64,000 nucleotides of DNA. Origin: Rickettsiaceae bacterium (GTDB taxonomy: Bacteria; Pseudomonadota; Alphaproteobacteria; Rickettsiales; Rickettsiaceae). The position numbers and the translations under genes are program-made. Shown in pieces: positions 8,473 through 18,745 of the stretch. The first letter of the stretch is position 1. The number at the start of each line of letters is the position of its first letter. A model generated the notes under the pieces. That model searched no databases. It worked only from the letters and a program-made list of their open reading frames with translations, and was not told where the DNA came from. The stretch is from positions 1 to 64,000 of the forward strand of contig JACKKP010000001.1 of NCBI GenBank assembly GCA_024236375.1. Reading direction: 5' to 3'.

Positions 8473-9885
8473 CTAAATAAGTACAAAATATTTATTAATT
8501 ATATTTATGCAAAGCAAAAAGAATATAGTAATGTTACTGAAAGTTAGTAGTAACAAGCCATAATCCTTTTTTAGTAGTGATTTTTTAAAAGCTTTTAACG
8601 GCTTAAAGAAATATAGATATTTCACTATTTTTAAATAATAAAAAGCTGATATGACACTAGAAATGATACCGATAATGACTAAAAGTAGTTCATTATTTTG
8701 TATAGCACTTAAAAAAACATAGTATTTTCCAAAGAAGCCAGCAAATGGCGGTAACCCAATCATTGAAAAAACAATAACTGCAATAGAAGCGGATAAAGCT
8801 TTCCTGCTATAAGATGCACCTTTTAAATCATCAAAAGTAGCATTATCACTATCCTCACCAAATAATGCAACAAAACTTCCAAATAACCCTATTGTACCAA
8901 TAGTATATATAAGTACATATATATATGCTACATTATTACCACTTACCGAATATAAACTCACCGCCATCAAAGCATAGCCTATATTTGATATAGTACTATA
9001 TGCCATTAATCTCTTAAGCGAATCCTGTCCAATAGCCCCTAATGCGCCTATCAACATCGACATTATAGCAATAATTTTTATTAACTCTTGAGAGATCAAT
9101 TCATATCCACCAGCAACACCATCAAGTATATTGATTAGCACTAATAACATCCCTATCTTAGGTGCTGTAGCAAAATAGCTAACTGAAGAAATTGGTGCCC
9201 CTTCATATACATCTGGGGTCCACATATGAAAAGGCGCAGCTGAAAGTTTAAATAAAATAGCAGCTACTATAAATAAAACTCCACATACCAGCCCTATTGA
9301 GGGTTTATATGTCATAAAATATTTTATATCTGCAAAATTGATACCACCACTAAATCCATATAAAAATGACATACCCATAAGCATAATAGCACTCATTAAG
9401 GCGCCTAAAATAAAATATTTAAGGCTTGCCTCAGAAGATCTCTCGTCTTGAGTATTAAATGCCGCTAATGCATAGCCAGCTAATGCTTGTAATTCTAATC
9501 CACAAAATAATAATAAAAGATCTCGTGCAGATATACTGATAAATATTCCTAAAGTAGAAAGGAGTACCATGGTTACAAATTCCATTTTGAACTTTTGCTT
9601 CACAATTTTAACAAAATCACGATAGATAAATAAGCTCATTACAGTCAAAGATAAAATTACTGCTTTAAATAAATTAATAACTGATGAGGTTAAAAAAGAA
9701 TTATTATAATATCCATAAGGAGTTGGATAATAAATCAATACTCCAATGATAATAATCAATGCAGCTATAGTAATAGTAGATAGCGTCCTTTCAGATTTCT
9801 TAGTAAATACCGCCCATATTTGCATCATCATTACCGTAGTAATTAATAGAATTTCTGGCAAAATTATTTCTATTGAACTGATCAT
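8473..9885 (-). CDS. nuoN: NADH-quinone oxidoreductase subunit N
   Basis: A 470-residue antiporter-like membrane subunit of complex I. About 14 hydrophobic segments are visible, with charged residues inside the membrane region, including the KLSAAPFHMWTPDVYEGAP stretch conserved in NuoL/M/N (TM7-8 Lys and the loop). Length matches alphaproteobacterial NuoN. It is the last intact gene of the nuoG-N operon and is followed within 10 bp by the birA remnant. Confidence 0.97.
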   Translation of the reverse strand: MISSIEIILPEILLITTVMMMQIWAVFTKKSERTLSTITIAALIIIIGVLIYYPTPYGYYNNSFLTSSVINLFKAVILSLTVMSLFIYRDFVKIVKQKFKMEFVTMVLLSTLGIFISISARDLLLLFCGLELQALAGYALAAFNTQDERSSEASLKYFILGALMSAIMLMGMSFLYGFSGGINFADIKYFMTYKPSIGLVCGVLFIVAAILFKLSAAPFHMWTPDVYEGAPISSVSYFATAPKIGMLLVLINILDGVAGGYELISQELIKIIAIMSMLIGALGAIGQDSLKRLMAYSTISNIGYALMAVSLYSVSGNNVAYIYVLIYTIGTIGLFGSFVALFGEDSDNATFDDLKGASYSRKALSASIAVIVFSMIGLPPFAGFFGKYYVFLSAIQNNELLLVIIGIISSVISAFYYLKIVKYLYFFKPLKAFKKSLLKKDYGLLLLTFSNITIFFLLCINIINKYFVLI

Positions 9886-9895
9886 ATTTACTTTT

Positions 9896-11395
9896 TTAAA
9901 ATTTATATATATTAGCTAAATTTAACAAATAAGAATCGATTACTGTTAAAACTATATTAGGTACCAGACCTAAAACAAATATTAACAATATCAAGGGTGT
10001 TAAAGAAATAACTTCAGTGAATTTGAGATCTTTAAAGTTTATTGTATTTGGATTGACTGGACCAAACATAACATCACGATATAATTTCAGCATATATACA
10101 GCTCCGAGCACCACACCAAAAGCACAGATTATACCTGCTTTATAATTATAAGAAAAGATTCCTATAATACTTAAAAACTCTCCAATAAAACCACTCAAAC
10201 CTGGCAAACCTATAGAACCTAAAGTAGCTATCATAAAACAAAAAGCTAAAATAGGCATATTATGAGCCAGACCACCATATTTTGCAATCTCCTTAGTATG
10301 AGCTCTCTCATATAAAATTCCAACTATTAAAAACAAAGCAGAAGAGATGACTCCATGACTGATCATTTGAAATATAGCACCGCTAATAGATTCTACAGAG
10401 AATGAAAAAATACCGCCTGTGACATAACCCATATGTGCTACTGAAGAATAAGCTATCATCTTTTTCATATCAGTTTGGCATAATGCTAGAAAAGATGCAT
10501 AAATCACTGCAGCTACACTTATCAAAACAATATAAGGTGCAAATAACAACATCGCTTTTGGAAACATAGGAATTAATAAACGTAATATGCCATACCCTCC
10601 TAATTTTAACAATATACCAGCTAATATCACTGAACCAGTAGTAGGTGCTTGAACGTGCGCATCTGGTAACCATGTATGAAATGGTATCATAGGTACTTTA
10701 ATAGCCATAGAGAACAAAATTGCTGCACCAAGTAATTGCTGTTTATATAAAGATAAAAGGGGTAATTGCTTAAATAATTCAGGCAATCCAAATGTGCCGG
10801 TTTTGACATATATATATATTAGTGCAAGTAATAAAAAGACCGATCCAAAAAATGTATATAAGAAAAATTTAACCGCAGCGTATAATTTATTTTCGCCGCC
10901 CCAAATACCTATTATTAAGTACATCGGAATTAGCACTATTTCGAAAAATATATAAAATAACAGTAAGTTTAAAGCCGAAAACGCTCCTATACAGAAAGAT
11001 TCTAACAGCAAAAAGCATATCAAAAATTCCTTTCTCTTAAAATTGATTGTAAATGAGCTTGCGATAATGCAAATCAAGCTGAGTAATGTAGTTAAAAGTA
11101 CAAAATATATTGATAAACCATCTAAACCTATAAAATACTCAAGCCCTATAGCGTTGATCCACTGATATTTTTCTATAAATTGAAAACCACGCTCATTAAT
11201 ATCAAATTTAAACAACATAACGCTCGCAGCAATCAAGGTCACACTAGCAGTAAAGATTGCCACATAATGCGCTTGCTGTTCTTTATTTTCTGTTTTATTA
11301 CTACCTATTATAAATGCTATATATAATGCACCCAGCATAGGCAAAAACATCGTAATTGACAAAATTGATGAATTTAATTCCATATTAAAAAGCAA
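9896..11395 (-). CDS. nuoM: NADH-quinone oxidoreductase subunit M
   Basis: A 499-residue antiporter-like proton-pumping subunit. Visible motifs are GLDGLSIYFVLLTTLL, FFEIVLIPMYLIIGIWGG (the TM5 Glu) and KVPMIPFHTWLPDAHVQAPT (TM7 Lys and the HTWLPDAH loop). A second Met at residue 5 would remove the 11-bp overlap with nuoL, so the exact start is open. Operon order nuoL-nuoM-nuoN is standard. Confidence 0.97.
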   Translation of the reverse strand: MLFNMELNSSILSITMFLPMLGALYIAFIIGSNKTENKEQQAHYVAIFTASVTLIAASVMLFKFDINERGFQFIEKYQWINAIGLEYFIGLDGLSIYFVLLTTLLSLICIIASSFTINFKRKEFLICFLLLESFCIGAFSALNLLLFYIFFEIVLIPMYLIIGIWGGENKLYAAVKFFLYTFFGSVFLLLALIYIYVKTGTFGLPELFKQLPLLSLYKQQLLGAAILFSMAIKVPMIPFHTWLPDAHVQAPTTGSVILAGILLKLGGYGILRLLIPMFPKAMLLFAPYIVLISVAAVIYASFLALCQTDMKKMIAYSSVAHMGYVTGGIFSFSVESISGAIFQMISHGVISSALFLIVGILYERAHTKEIAKYGGLAHNMPILAFCFMIATLGSIGLPGLSGFIGEFLSIIGIFSYNYKAGIICAFGVVLGAVYMLKLYRDVMFGPVNPNTINFKDLKFTEVISLTPLILLIFVLGLVPNIVLTVIDSYLLNLANIYKF

Positions 11396-13301
11396 TTGTT
11401 AAATATTTAAATATCACAAACGTCATATAACCAATTAACGCAAATATAATATATAAACTATAGTGATATATATAACCTGTATGTATCCTGCAGGTAGCCC
11501 AACTCAAAATTTGTATCAACATCCCACTACCATTGGGACCAAATTTGTCTATCACTTTTTGGTCCCAATATTCACATATTCTAGCTAAAATATCAGATAA
11601 TCTTACAAAAATAATCTGATATAGTTCGTCGATATAAAATTTATTTTTTAGCAGATCATATATTTTACCAAAATTGACAGATATTTTTTGATAGAAATTT
11701 TTTCTATATATTACATACCCAATAAACATACCCACTATCCCGGATATTAGAGGTAGCATTTCGACTAAAAGAGGTAAATGCTTATTAGTTAAAGTTATTT
11801 GGCTGTTATAAATAGTACCCTTAAAAAAGCTATATGGATTCAACATATCTAAAATATAATAACAAAACATTCCTGAAAACATAGCACCACTAGTCAATAT
11901 AATTAGTGGTAAATTCATTATTTTTGGAGCTTCATGAACCTCAATATTAGTAAAATCTTCTTTATTATGAAAAGCTAACATTATAATTTTCATAGAATAA
12001 ATTGCTGTCAATAACGCTGTTATAGTGCCTAAAATAAAAGCAAATTTTCCTAAACCACCAGCAAGGTAAGAGGAGTGTAATATTGCATCTTTAGAATAAA
12101 AACCTGCAAATGGATATATACCAATTATCGCTAAAGAACCTACCCAAAAGTTTGCATAAGTAATTGGTAGTTTGGTTCTCAAGCCACCCATTTTTAGTAA
12201 ATCTTGTTCATGTACTGCATGTATCACACTTCCGGCAGATAAAAACAATAATGCTTTGAAAAATCCGTGCGTCAATAAATGAAACATTGCAGCTTGATAA
12301 GCCGACACCCCACATGCAAAAAACATATAGCCTAATTGCGAGCAAGTAGAGTAAGCAATAATTTTTTTAATATCAGTCTGCGCTATAGCTATAAGTGCAG
12401 CAAATAAACAAGTAATAGCACCAATTATTACAATTAAATTTAATATTATTGTACTATGTTCAAAGATATATGAACAACGAATTAGTAAAAATACACCAGC
12501 AGTAACCATAGTAGCAGCATGGATTAAAGCTGATACTGGAGTAGGACCTTCCATAGCATCTGGTAACCATACATGAAATCCAATTTGTGCAGATTTTCCC
12601 ATACAACCAAGAAAAATTAGTAAACAAATTATGTCCAGAATAGAAAAATTTGCTCCCTCAAAACCTACTGATTTATTGCTCAAATTATTTGCAAACGCAA
12701 AAACTTTTTTAAAATCAACATTATCTGTATAAATAATTATCATTACAATCCCAAGGATAAACGCAAAATCACTAACTCTATTGACTATGAACGCTTTTAT
12801 TGCAGCGTTATTTGCAGTAGATTTGTGGTAATAATAACCTATCAACAAGTAAGAACATAAACCTACTCCTTCCCAACCTAAAAATAACTGAATAAAATTA
12901 TCTGAAGACACTAAAACTAGCATAAAAAAGGTAAATAGAGATAAATAAGATAAAAATTTCCATAAAGTCTCATCATCTTTCATATATCCTAGAGAATAAA
13001 TGTGCACTACAGCGGATACTGAGGTGACTAATAAAAACATTGTTGCAGTAAGCTGATCAACATAAATTGCCCAATCAACATTCACATCACCAATAAAAAA
13101 CCAATGTGACAAAATGATATGTATCACATCTCTACGAATTCCACATCTAATAAAAATATAAATTGAAATAATAGCTGCTATACTAATACAAAAACTCGAT
13201 ACAAGTTTGATATAATTTATTTTGATATTATTACCAAAAAATCCATTTAAAATCGCTGATAATAAAGGTAATAATAAAACTAACCTGATCAAAATTGACA
13301 T
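11385..13301 (-). CDS. nuoL: NADH-quinone oxidoreductase subunit L
   Basis: A 638-residue distal antiporter-like subunit of complex I. Seen are VDWAIYVDQLTATMFLLVT, GWEGVGLCSYLLIGYYY and KSAQIGFHVWLPDAMEGPTPVSALIHAATMV (split here only for description), all hallmarks of NuoL, and a long C-terminal extension that forms the lateral helix and final TM segment. Length is normal. The gene begins 2 bp after nuoK. Confidence 0.97.
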   Translation of the reverse strand: MSILIRLVLLLPLLSAILNGFFGNNIKINYIKLVSSFCISIAAIISIYIFIRCGIRRDVIHIILSHWFFIGDVNVDWAIYVDQLTATMFLLVTSVSAVVHIYSLGYMKDDETLWKFLSYLSLFTFFMLVLVSSDNFIQLFLGWEGVGLCSYLLIGYYYHKSTANNAAIKAFIVNRVSDFAFILGIVMIIIYTDNVDFKKVFAFANNLSNKSVGFEGANFSILDIICLLIFLGCMGKSAQIGFHVWLPDAMEGPTPVSALIHAATMVTAGVFLLIRCSYIFEHSTIILNLIVIIGAITCLFAALIAIAQTDIKKIIAYSTCSQLGYMFFACGVSAYQAAMFHLLTHGFFKALLFLSAGSVIHAVHEQDLLKMGGLRTKLPITYANFWVGSLAIIGIYPFAGFYSKDAILHSSYLAGGLGKFAFILGTITALLTAIYSMKIIMLAFHNKEDFTNIEVHEAPKIMNLPLIILTSGAMFSGMFCYYILDMLNPYSFFKGTIYNSQITLTNKHLPLLVEMLPLISGIVGMFIGYVIYRKNFYQKISVNFGKIYDLLKNKFYIDELYQIIFVRLSDILARICEYWDQKVIDKFGPNGSGMLIQILSWATCRIHTGYIYHYSLYIIFALIGYMTFVIFKYLTIAF

Positions 13302-13303
13302 TG

Positions 13304-13618
13304 TTAACCCTTCAATCTATTAATATCTCCAATTGCAATTGAAGATCTATTCCTAAAATATAAAACTAAAATCGCAAGTCCAATAGAAATTTCTGCTGCG
13401 GCAATTGACAATATTATTAAGCTAAACACTTGACCTACTATATCCTGTAAATACACAGAAAAAGCTATAAAATTGATGTTAACTGCTAGCAACATAATCT
13501 CAATAGACATCAGCACATTTATTACTGTTTTATGTTTTATGAATAAGCCAATAGTACCTATTATAAATAATAAAGAAGATAAAATTAAATAATGTTCTAA
13601 AGAAATATTATTCGTCAT
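13304..13618 (-). CDS. nuoK: NADH-quinone oxidoreductase subunit K
   Basis: A 104-residue three-helix membrane subunit. The IEIMLLAVNINFIAF stretch contains the conserved membrane Glu of TM2, and the C-terminal AAAEISIGLAILVLYFR contains the TM3 Glu. It overlaps the end of nuoJ by 11 bp, suggesting translational coupling. Confidence 0.97.
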   Translation of the reverse strand: MTNNISLEHYLILSSLLFIIGTIGLFIKHKTVINVLMSIEIMLLAVNINFIAFSVYLQDIVGQVFSLIILSIAAAEISIGLAILVLYFRNRSSIAIGDINRLKG

Positions 13619-14222
13619 AAGATAAATTATTTAGCCCTTGTTTGCCATCATTAGTTGCTATAAATAAACTATTATTTTTGTTACGTGCTAACTGTTGTGT
13701 AATATCTTGTCTTTTAACACCAGATCTATATCTGTGCGTTAAGACAATACTAGCAACCATTGCTAAAAATAATATAATGCCTGAAGTTTGAAATGGTAAT
13801 ATAAAATCCGTGTATAATACTCTTCCTATGGCTTGTATATTCGTCACATCATTAGTGATCGGATGCATTAGGTTAGCTTTTACAGATTTATTACTAAGAA
13901 AAATAATCAATACCAAATCTAAGAACAATAATAATGACATTGGTATTATAAAAGTTAAATTTCTACTAAATATTGCTTTAATAGTTGAATATTCTACATT
14001 CAACATCATCACCACAAATAAAAATAATACTGCAACAGCACCTACATAAATAATAATCAGCATCATAGCAATAAATTCTGCCCCAATTAACACTAGTAGT
14101 GCAGCACTATTACAAAAAGTAAAAATCAACCATAATACTGCATGAACTGGATTTTTGCTTCCTATAACGCAAATACTACCAAATACAGCCATACTGGCAA
14201 AAATATAGAAAAATAATGCCAT
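13608..14222 (-). CDS. nuoJ: NADH-quinone oxidoreductase subunit J
   Basis: A 204-residue membrane subunit with five predicted helices. NPVHAVLWLIFTFCNSA and EFIAMMLIIIYVGAVAVLFLF are the conserved TM1-TM3 segments, the latter carrying the flexible pi-bulge region. A hydrophilic tail of about 40 residues follows TM5. Located between nuoI and nuoK in the standard order. Confidence 0.96.
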   Translation of the reverse strand: MALFFYIFASMAVFGSICVIGSKNPVHAVLWLIFTFCNSAALLVLIGAEFIAMMLIIIYVGAVAVLFLFVVMMLNVEYSTIKAIFSRNLTFIIPMSLLLFLDLVLIIFLSNKSVKANLMHPITNDVTNIQAIGRVLYTDFILPFQTSGIILFLAMVASIVLTHRYRSGVKRQDITQQLARNKNNSLFIATNDGKQGLNNLSYDE

Positions 14223-14226
14223 CTCG

Positions 14227-14706
14227 TTATCTATATAAATAATCTTTTTTCAATTTCTCAGCTAGTTCTTGCTCCCACATATCTCCATTTTTGAGTAATC
14301 TTTCCTTATTATATAATAATTCCTCATGAGTTTCAGTAGCAAATTCAAAATTAGGTCCCTCAACTATCGCGTCAACCGGGCACGCTTCTTGACAAAGTCC
14401 ACAATATATGCATTTTGTCATATCTATATCATATCTAGTAGTACGCCTGCTACCATCTATTCTTTCTTCTGCTTCAATTAATATTGCTTGAGCAGGGCAA
14501 ATTGCTTCACATAATTTACACGCTATACATCTTTCTTCACCGTTAGGATAGCGTCTCAGTGCATGTTCACCTTTAAAACGTGCACCAACAGGACTTTTCT
14601 CATAAGGATAATTTAGAGTTACTTTTGGCTTAAATAAATATTTAAGCGTCAAAATCATACCAGTAATTATTTCATATAACGCCAAAGATTTTATATATTG
14701 GAACAT
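14227..14706 (-). CDS. nuoI: NADH-quinone oxidoreductase subunit I (2x[4Fe-4S] ferredoxin-like)
   Basis: A 159-residue peripheral-arm subunit with two 4Fe-4S motifs, CIACKLCEAICP and CIYCGLCQEACP, that bind clusters N6a and N6b and carry electrons towards quinone. The RGEHALRRYPNGEERC-type lead-in (here FKGEHALRRYPNGEE) is typical. Length equals the alphaproteobacterial and mitochondrial TYKY form. Confidence 0.98.
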   Translation of the reverse strand: MFQYIKSLALYEIITGMILTLKYLFKPKVTLNYPYEKSPVGARFKGEHALRRYPNGEERCIACKLCEAICPAQAILIEAEERIDGSRRTTRYDIDMTKCIYCGLCQEACPVDAIVEGPNFEFATETHEELLYNKERLLKNGDMWEQELAEKLKKDYLYR

Positions 14707-14709
14707 ATT

Positions 14710-15729
14710 TTACCCCGGTAAATTACCTGTTAACATCAGAAGACTTGATGTAATTACTACCCATATTAATGATAAAGGTAAAAAACATTTCCAACCAATT
14801 CTCATTAATTGATCATATCTATATCTTGGCAGCGATGCTCTGATCCATATAAAAACAAATAGTAGTAATAAAATTTTTAATATTAACCATATAGGTCCCG
14901 GCACTATTTGCAAAAACTCGATATTGAAAGGTGGCAAATATCCTCCCATAAAAAATATTGCCATCATCGCACTTACCAAAGTCATATTAGCATATTCTCC
15001 AAGAAAAAATAGCGCGAATCCCATAGAAGAATATTCAACGTTATATCCTGCTACCAGCTCTGCTTCAGCTTCAGGTAAATCGAAAGGTAATCTATTTGTT
15101 TCAGCTAGTATAGAGATAAAAAACACCACAGCCATTGGAGCAAGAAGTAGATTTATCCATAAAGGCATCGTACGTTGGTACTCCACTATTTCAGTCAAGT
15201 TGAGTGTACCAGTAACTAATAATATGTTCACTATTACAAGACCAATAGATACTTCATAAGAAATCATTTGTGCAGATGACCTAATAGCACCAAGAAAAGC
15301 ATATGTCGAGTTACTAGCCCAACCCGCCATAATTATACCATATACCCCTAAGGAAGAAATTGCTAAAATATATAAAACTCCTACATTAATATTAGATAAT
15401 ACTAATCCGTAATCAAAAGGTATTACTGCCCAACCAATCATACTCAAAATAAAAGTGATCATTGGCGCTATTACAAATACTCCTTTACTTGCTGCACTTG
15501 GAATAATAGATTCTTTAAATAATAATTTTAATGCATCAGCAATTGGCTGTAACAAACCAAAAAATCCAACTATATTAGGCCCCCTTCGCATTTGTATTAG
15601 GCCAATCACTCGTCTTTCTGCATAGGTTAAATATGCTACTGTCAAAAGTAGGGGTATCACTATTAGCAAAATTTTGGCTACTATAAATAAAATAGTTAAA
15701 AAATATTGCTCTATCAAATCTGACATCAT
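14710..15729 (-). CDS. nuoH: NADH-quinone oxidoreductase subunit H
   Basis: A 339-residue membrane subunit that forms the quinone chamber. Visible signatures are AYLTYAERRVIGLIQMRRGPN, with FGLLQPIADALKLLFKE after it, and the ETNRLPFDLPEAEAELVAGY loop. Its start overlaps the stop of nuoG by 4 bp (ATGA), so the two are translationally coupled. Confidence 0.98.
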   Translation of the reverse strand: MMSDLIEQYFLTILFIVAKILLIVIPLLLTVAYLTYAERRVIGLIQMRRGPNIVGFFGLLQPIADALKLLFKESIIPSAASKGVFVIAPMITFILSMIGWAVIPFDYGLVLSNINVGVLYILAISSLGVYGIIMAGWASNSTYAFLGAIRSSAQMISYEVSIGLVIVNILLVTGTLNLTEIVEYQRTMPLWINLLLAPMAVVFFISILAETNRLPFDLPEAEAELVAGYNVEYSSMGFALFFLGEYANMTLVSAMMAIFFMGGYLPPFNIEFLQIVPGPIWLILKILLLLFVFIWIRASLPRYRYDQLMRIGWKCFLPLSLIWVVITSSLLMLTGNLPG

Positions 15730-17801
15730 CTAGTCTCGTGTAAATTAGCTTGCTTAAATAACATCTGCTCATTTGCATTTGAACATTTAGCCATAGACTG
15801 TGAATATTTGCAAATTATATTATCCATATAATAACTTTTACTAGGAATATTTATTTGTAACTCAGACAATTCAGTCGGTATTTGACTATCAAAATATACT
15901 TGGGACTTTATTATGTTACCAACCTGGCCAAAAATATCGTTTTCTACAGTCATTTGTTCTCTCACAGATTGTAGTTTCTCATCCCCTAAATCTTGTTTTA
16001 AATATTTTGCTAATTCAAAAATAATTTCAATACTCGGCTTAGCTAATCCAGGTGGCGGCACCGCTCTTCTTGCATATTGCGGCCTACCTTCTAAATTTAC
16101 ATAAATTCCATCTTGCTCTACATACGAAGCTTCAGGTAATATAAGGTCTGCGCGCTCTGCACCTTTGCCCCCATGATGACCTTGGTAAATAACAAAACAT
16201 TTTTCATCTATTTGGCTCATATCAATATCATCAGCATTTAACAAATATAGTAATTTTACTTTCTGTGCATGAGTTGCTTCTAAGATTTCTTTGACTCCAG
16301 AACCATCTTGATATAAGAAGCCTAAATCTAAAGCCCCAACAATATTTGCATGATTATGAAGTATATTATAACCATTCCAATCTTCAGTAATGACACCATA
16401 CTTAGAAGAAATTTTATACAAGGTTTCTAAAATAAATTTGCTATCTCGGCGTGAATAAATACCATCACCAATAATAATCATCGGTTTCTTTGCGGATTTC
16501 AACTTTTTGGTGAAGATATGTACACCTTTCTCTATTTCAGTTAAGATACTTAAATCTTGTCCTAAATTTTCAATTTTATAAGTCTGATTGCCGGTTTCTC
16601 CTATTGCAGCTACCACCATATTGCTACTGCGGACCATTTTACCAATACGCGCATTTAAAACAGGTGCAGATTTCCTAATATTTGCCCCTATTATCAGACA
16701 TAAATCAGCTGATTCGATCCCAGCAATTGTAGTATTAAATAAATAATTACCACGCATCTTAGTATCAAATTCATATCCGTATTGATTGGCATCCACCAAA
16801 TTGGATCCTAATTTACTAAAGAGCTTTTTAAGCAAAAACATCGGTTCGCAAGAGACAAGCGGCCCAGCAATTGCCGCGATATTATTACCACTTTCGCTGA
16901 TTTTATTAGCTGCTAATTTTAAAGCGGAATCCCAATCAGATTTTATCAATTTACCATTTATTTTAATATAAGGAGAATCTATTCTCTGCACTTTCAACCC
17001 ATCATATGAAAACCTCGCTTTGTCAGAGATCCACTCTTCATTGATCGCTTCATTAGGATTTGGCAAAATACGCATCACCTCTATCCCTTTAGAATCTATT
17101 CTTATATGAGAACCAATCGCATCCATGACATCAATTGACTCAGTTTTATTTAGCTCCCAGGACCTTGCTGTAAAAGCATAAGGTTTAGAAGTTAAAGCCC
17201 CGACAGGGCATAAATCAATTATATTACCTGATAATTCAGAAGTAAGAGTTTGTTCTAAATAATTAGTAATTTCCATATCTTCACCACGACCCAAAGCACC
17301 TATTTCTGGTACGCCTGCAACATCAGTTGCAAAACGGACGCAGCGAGTACAATGTATACATCTATTCATTGATGTTTTGATTAAAGGTCCTAGATTTTTA
17401 TCTTTTACAGCACGTTTATTTTCCGTAAATCTACTGATTCTTTTACCATATTTAAAAGCTTGATCTTGTAGGTCACACTCCCCACCCTGATCACAAATTG
17501 GACAATCTAGTGGATGATTAATTAGTAGAAATTCCATAACACCTTTTCGTGCATTTTCTACTTTATGACTATTAGTGTAAATTTTCATACCTTCTGCAAC
17601 ATTCATAGCACAGGATGCCACTAACTTAGGTGCTTTTTCAACTTCCACTAAACACATACGACAATTACCAGCTATTTTTAGTTTTTCATGGAAACAAAAA
17701 TGTGGGATTTCTATTTCAACTGCTTTGCAAGCTTGTATAATAGTCAAACCGTCTTCTACTACAACTTCTTTATCATTAATGGTTAACTTAGGCATGCACA
17801 A
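15726..17801 (-). CDS. nuoG: NADH-quinone oxidoreductase subunit G
   Basis: A 691-residue iron-sulphur subunit. The N-terminal domain carries the 2Fe-2S set (HFCFHEKLKIAGNCRMC ... C), the His-Cys cluster region (CPICDQGGECDLQDQ) and a 4Fe-4S set (CIHCTRCVRF). The C-terminal ~450 residues are the molybdopterin-oxidoreductase-like domain, non-catalytic in complex I. It is the first gene of this operon; nuoA-F are not in the window, so the complex I genes are split over at least two loci. Confidence 0.97.
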   Translation of the reverse strand: MCMPKLTINDKEVVVEDGLTIIQACKAVEIEIPHFCFHEKLKIAGNCRMCLVEVEKAPKLVASCAMNVAEGMKIYTNSHKVENARKGVMEFLLINHPLDCPICDQGGECDLQDQAFKYGKRISRFTENKRAVKDKNLGPLIKTSMNRCIHCTRCVRFATDVAGVPEIGALGRGEDMEITNYLEQTLTSELSGNIIDLCPVGALTSKPYAFTARSWELNKTESIDVMDAIGSHIRIDSKGIEVMRILPNPNEAINEEWISDKARFSYDGLKVQRIDSPYIKINGKLIKSDWDSALKLAANKISESGNNIAAIAGPLVSCEPMFLLKKLFSKLGSNLVDANQYGYEFDTKMRGNYLFNTTIAGIESADLCLIIGANIRKSAPVLNARIGKMVRSSNMVVAAIGETGNQTYKIENLGQDLSILTEIEKGVHIFTKKLKSAKKPMIIIGDGIYSRRDSKFILETLYKISSKYGVITEDWNGYNILHNHANIVGALDLGFLYQDGSGVKEILEATHAQKVKLLYLLNADDIDMSQIDEKCFVIYQGHHGGKGAERADLILPEASYVEQDGIYVNLEGRPQYARRAVPPPGLAKPSIEIIFELAKYLKQDLGDEKLQSVREQMTVENDIFGQVGNIIKSQVYFDSQIPTELSELQINIPSKSYYMDNIICKYSQSMAKCSNANEQMLFKQANLHETR

Positions 17802-17832
17802 GTTTCTATTAATTGAGATATCTAAAAGATAG

Positions 17833-17861
17833 ATAATATCAACAACGCTCTAAAATAACAA
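17833..17861 (-). promoter_or_regulatory. Predicted sigma-70 promoter for the nuoG-N operon
   Basis: On the minus strand TTGTTA (17861-17856) and TATTAT (17838-17833) are separated by exactly 17 bp, and lie about 25-30 bp upstream of the nuoG start. This is the best promoter-like pair in the 200-bp divergent gap. In DNA this AT-rich chance matches occur, so it is a prediction only. Confidence 0.45.
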
Positions 17862-17897
17862 ATCATTTTCTCTTTCTGATGACCGCCATATTAATTT

Positions 17898-17925
17898 TTG
17901 TTATAAAAAATTTCGTTATCATAGT
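17898..17925 (+). promoter_or_regulatory. Possible promoter for trmD-rplS
   Basis: TTGTTA and CATAGT separated by 16 bp lie in the gap divergent from nuoG, about 80 bp before trmD. The -10 is imperfect and no other evidence supports it. Confidence 0.3.
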
Positions 17926-18002
17926 AAAACTGCATAATTTGTGGTTAAATTGCATTTATAGAGAAGTGAGTTTATTATTTCCGTACAACAAAAATTATAA
18001 AA

Positions 18003-18686
18003 ATGTTTAAAGTTACTTGTTTAACTATATTTCCTGAAATGTTACCAGGACCCCTAGGCTATTCATTAGCTGGTAAAGCACTAAAAAACGGTATATGGAA
18101 TTTAGAAATTGTAAATATACGCGATTTTGGTATTACCCGACATCAAAATGTCGATGATATAGCCTATGGTGGTGGACATGGATTGATCATGAGACCTGAC
18201 GTGCTTGGAAATGCATTAGATCATACTATAAAACTTAACCCAGATGCAAAAATATATTATCCTTCACCACGTGGAAAACTCTTTGATCAAGCAAATGCGA
18301 AAGCTTTAAGCAAGCAAAATAATATAATAATTATTTGTGGACGTTTTGAAGGGATTGACGAACGGATTATTGAAGAGTATAATGTCGAACAAATTAGTGT
18401 GGGAAATTACGTCTTATCGGGGGGAGAAGTTGCAACTATTACTATATTAGATAGTGTAATTCGCTTGTTACCTGGAGTTTTGTCTAATCAAGAAACTTTA
18501 TTTGAAGAATCATTTGAAAAGACAATAGATGGCCTCAATTTATTAGAACATCCCTTATATACTAAGCCAGCAATGTGGCGAGGTAGAAAGGTTCCGGAAG
18601 TTTTATTATCTGGTAATCATCAGTTAATTGAAGATTGGAAAATGGAGAAATCTATAGAAATAACCAAATTAAGATCCAAAACTTGA
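18003..18686 (+). CDS. trmD: tRNA (guanine-N1-)-methyltransferase (m1G37)
   Basis: A 227-residue SPOUT methyltransferase that forms m1G37 next to the anticodon, preventing +1 frameshifts. GGGHGLIMRPDV near residue 57, ICGRFEGIDERI near 117 and SVGNYVLSGGE near 137 make up the trefoil-knot SAM site. Length is normal. It forms the usual pair with rplS, 59 bp downstream. Confidence 0.97.
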   Translation: MFKVTCLTIFPEMLPGPLGYSLAGKALKNGIWNLEIVNIRDFGITRHQNVDDIAYGGGHGLIMRPDVLGNALDHTIKLNPDAKIYYPSPRGKLFDQANAKALSKQNNIIIICGRFEGIDERIIEEYNVEQISVGNYVLSGGEVATITILDSVIRLLPGVLSNQETLFEESFEKTIDGLNLLEHPLYTKPAMWRGRKVPEVLLSGNHQLIEDWKMEKSIEITKLRSKT

Positions 18687-18745
18687 TGTCTTCCACATAA
18701 AAATTTAATAAAATTTCTTAAATCAGTTATTTTTAGAGAAAAATT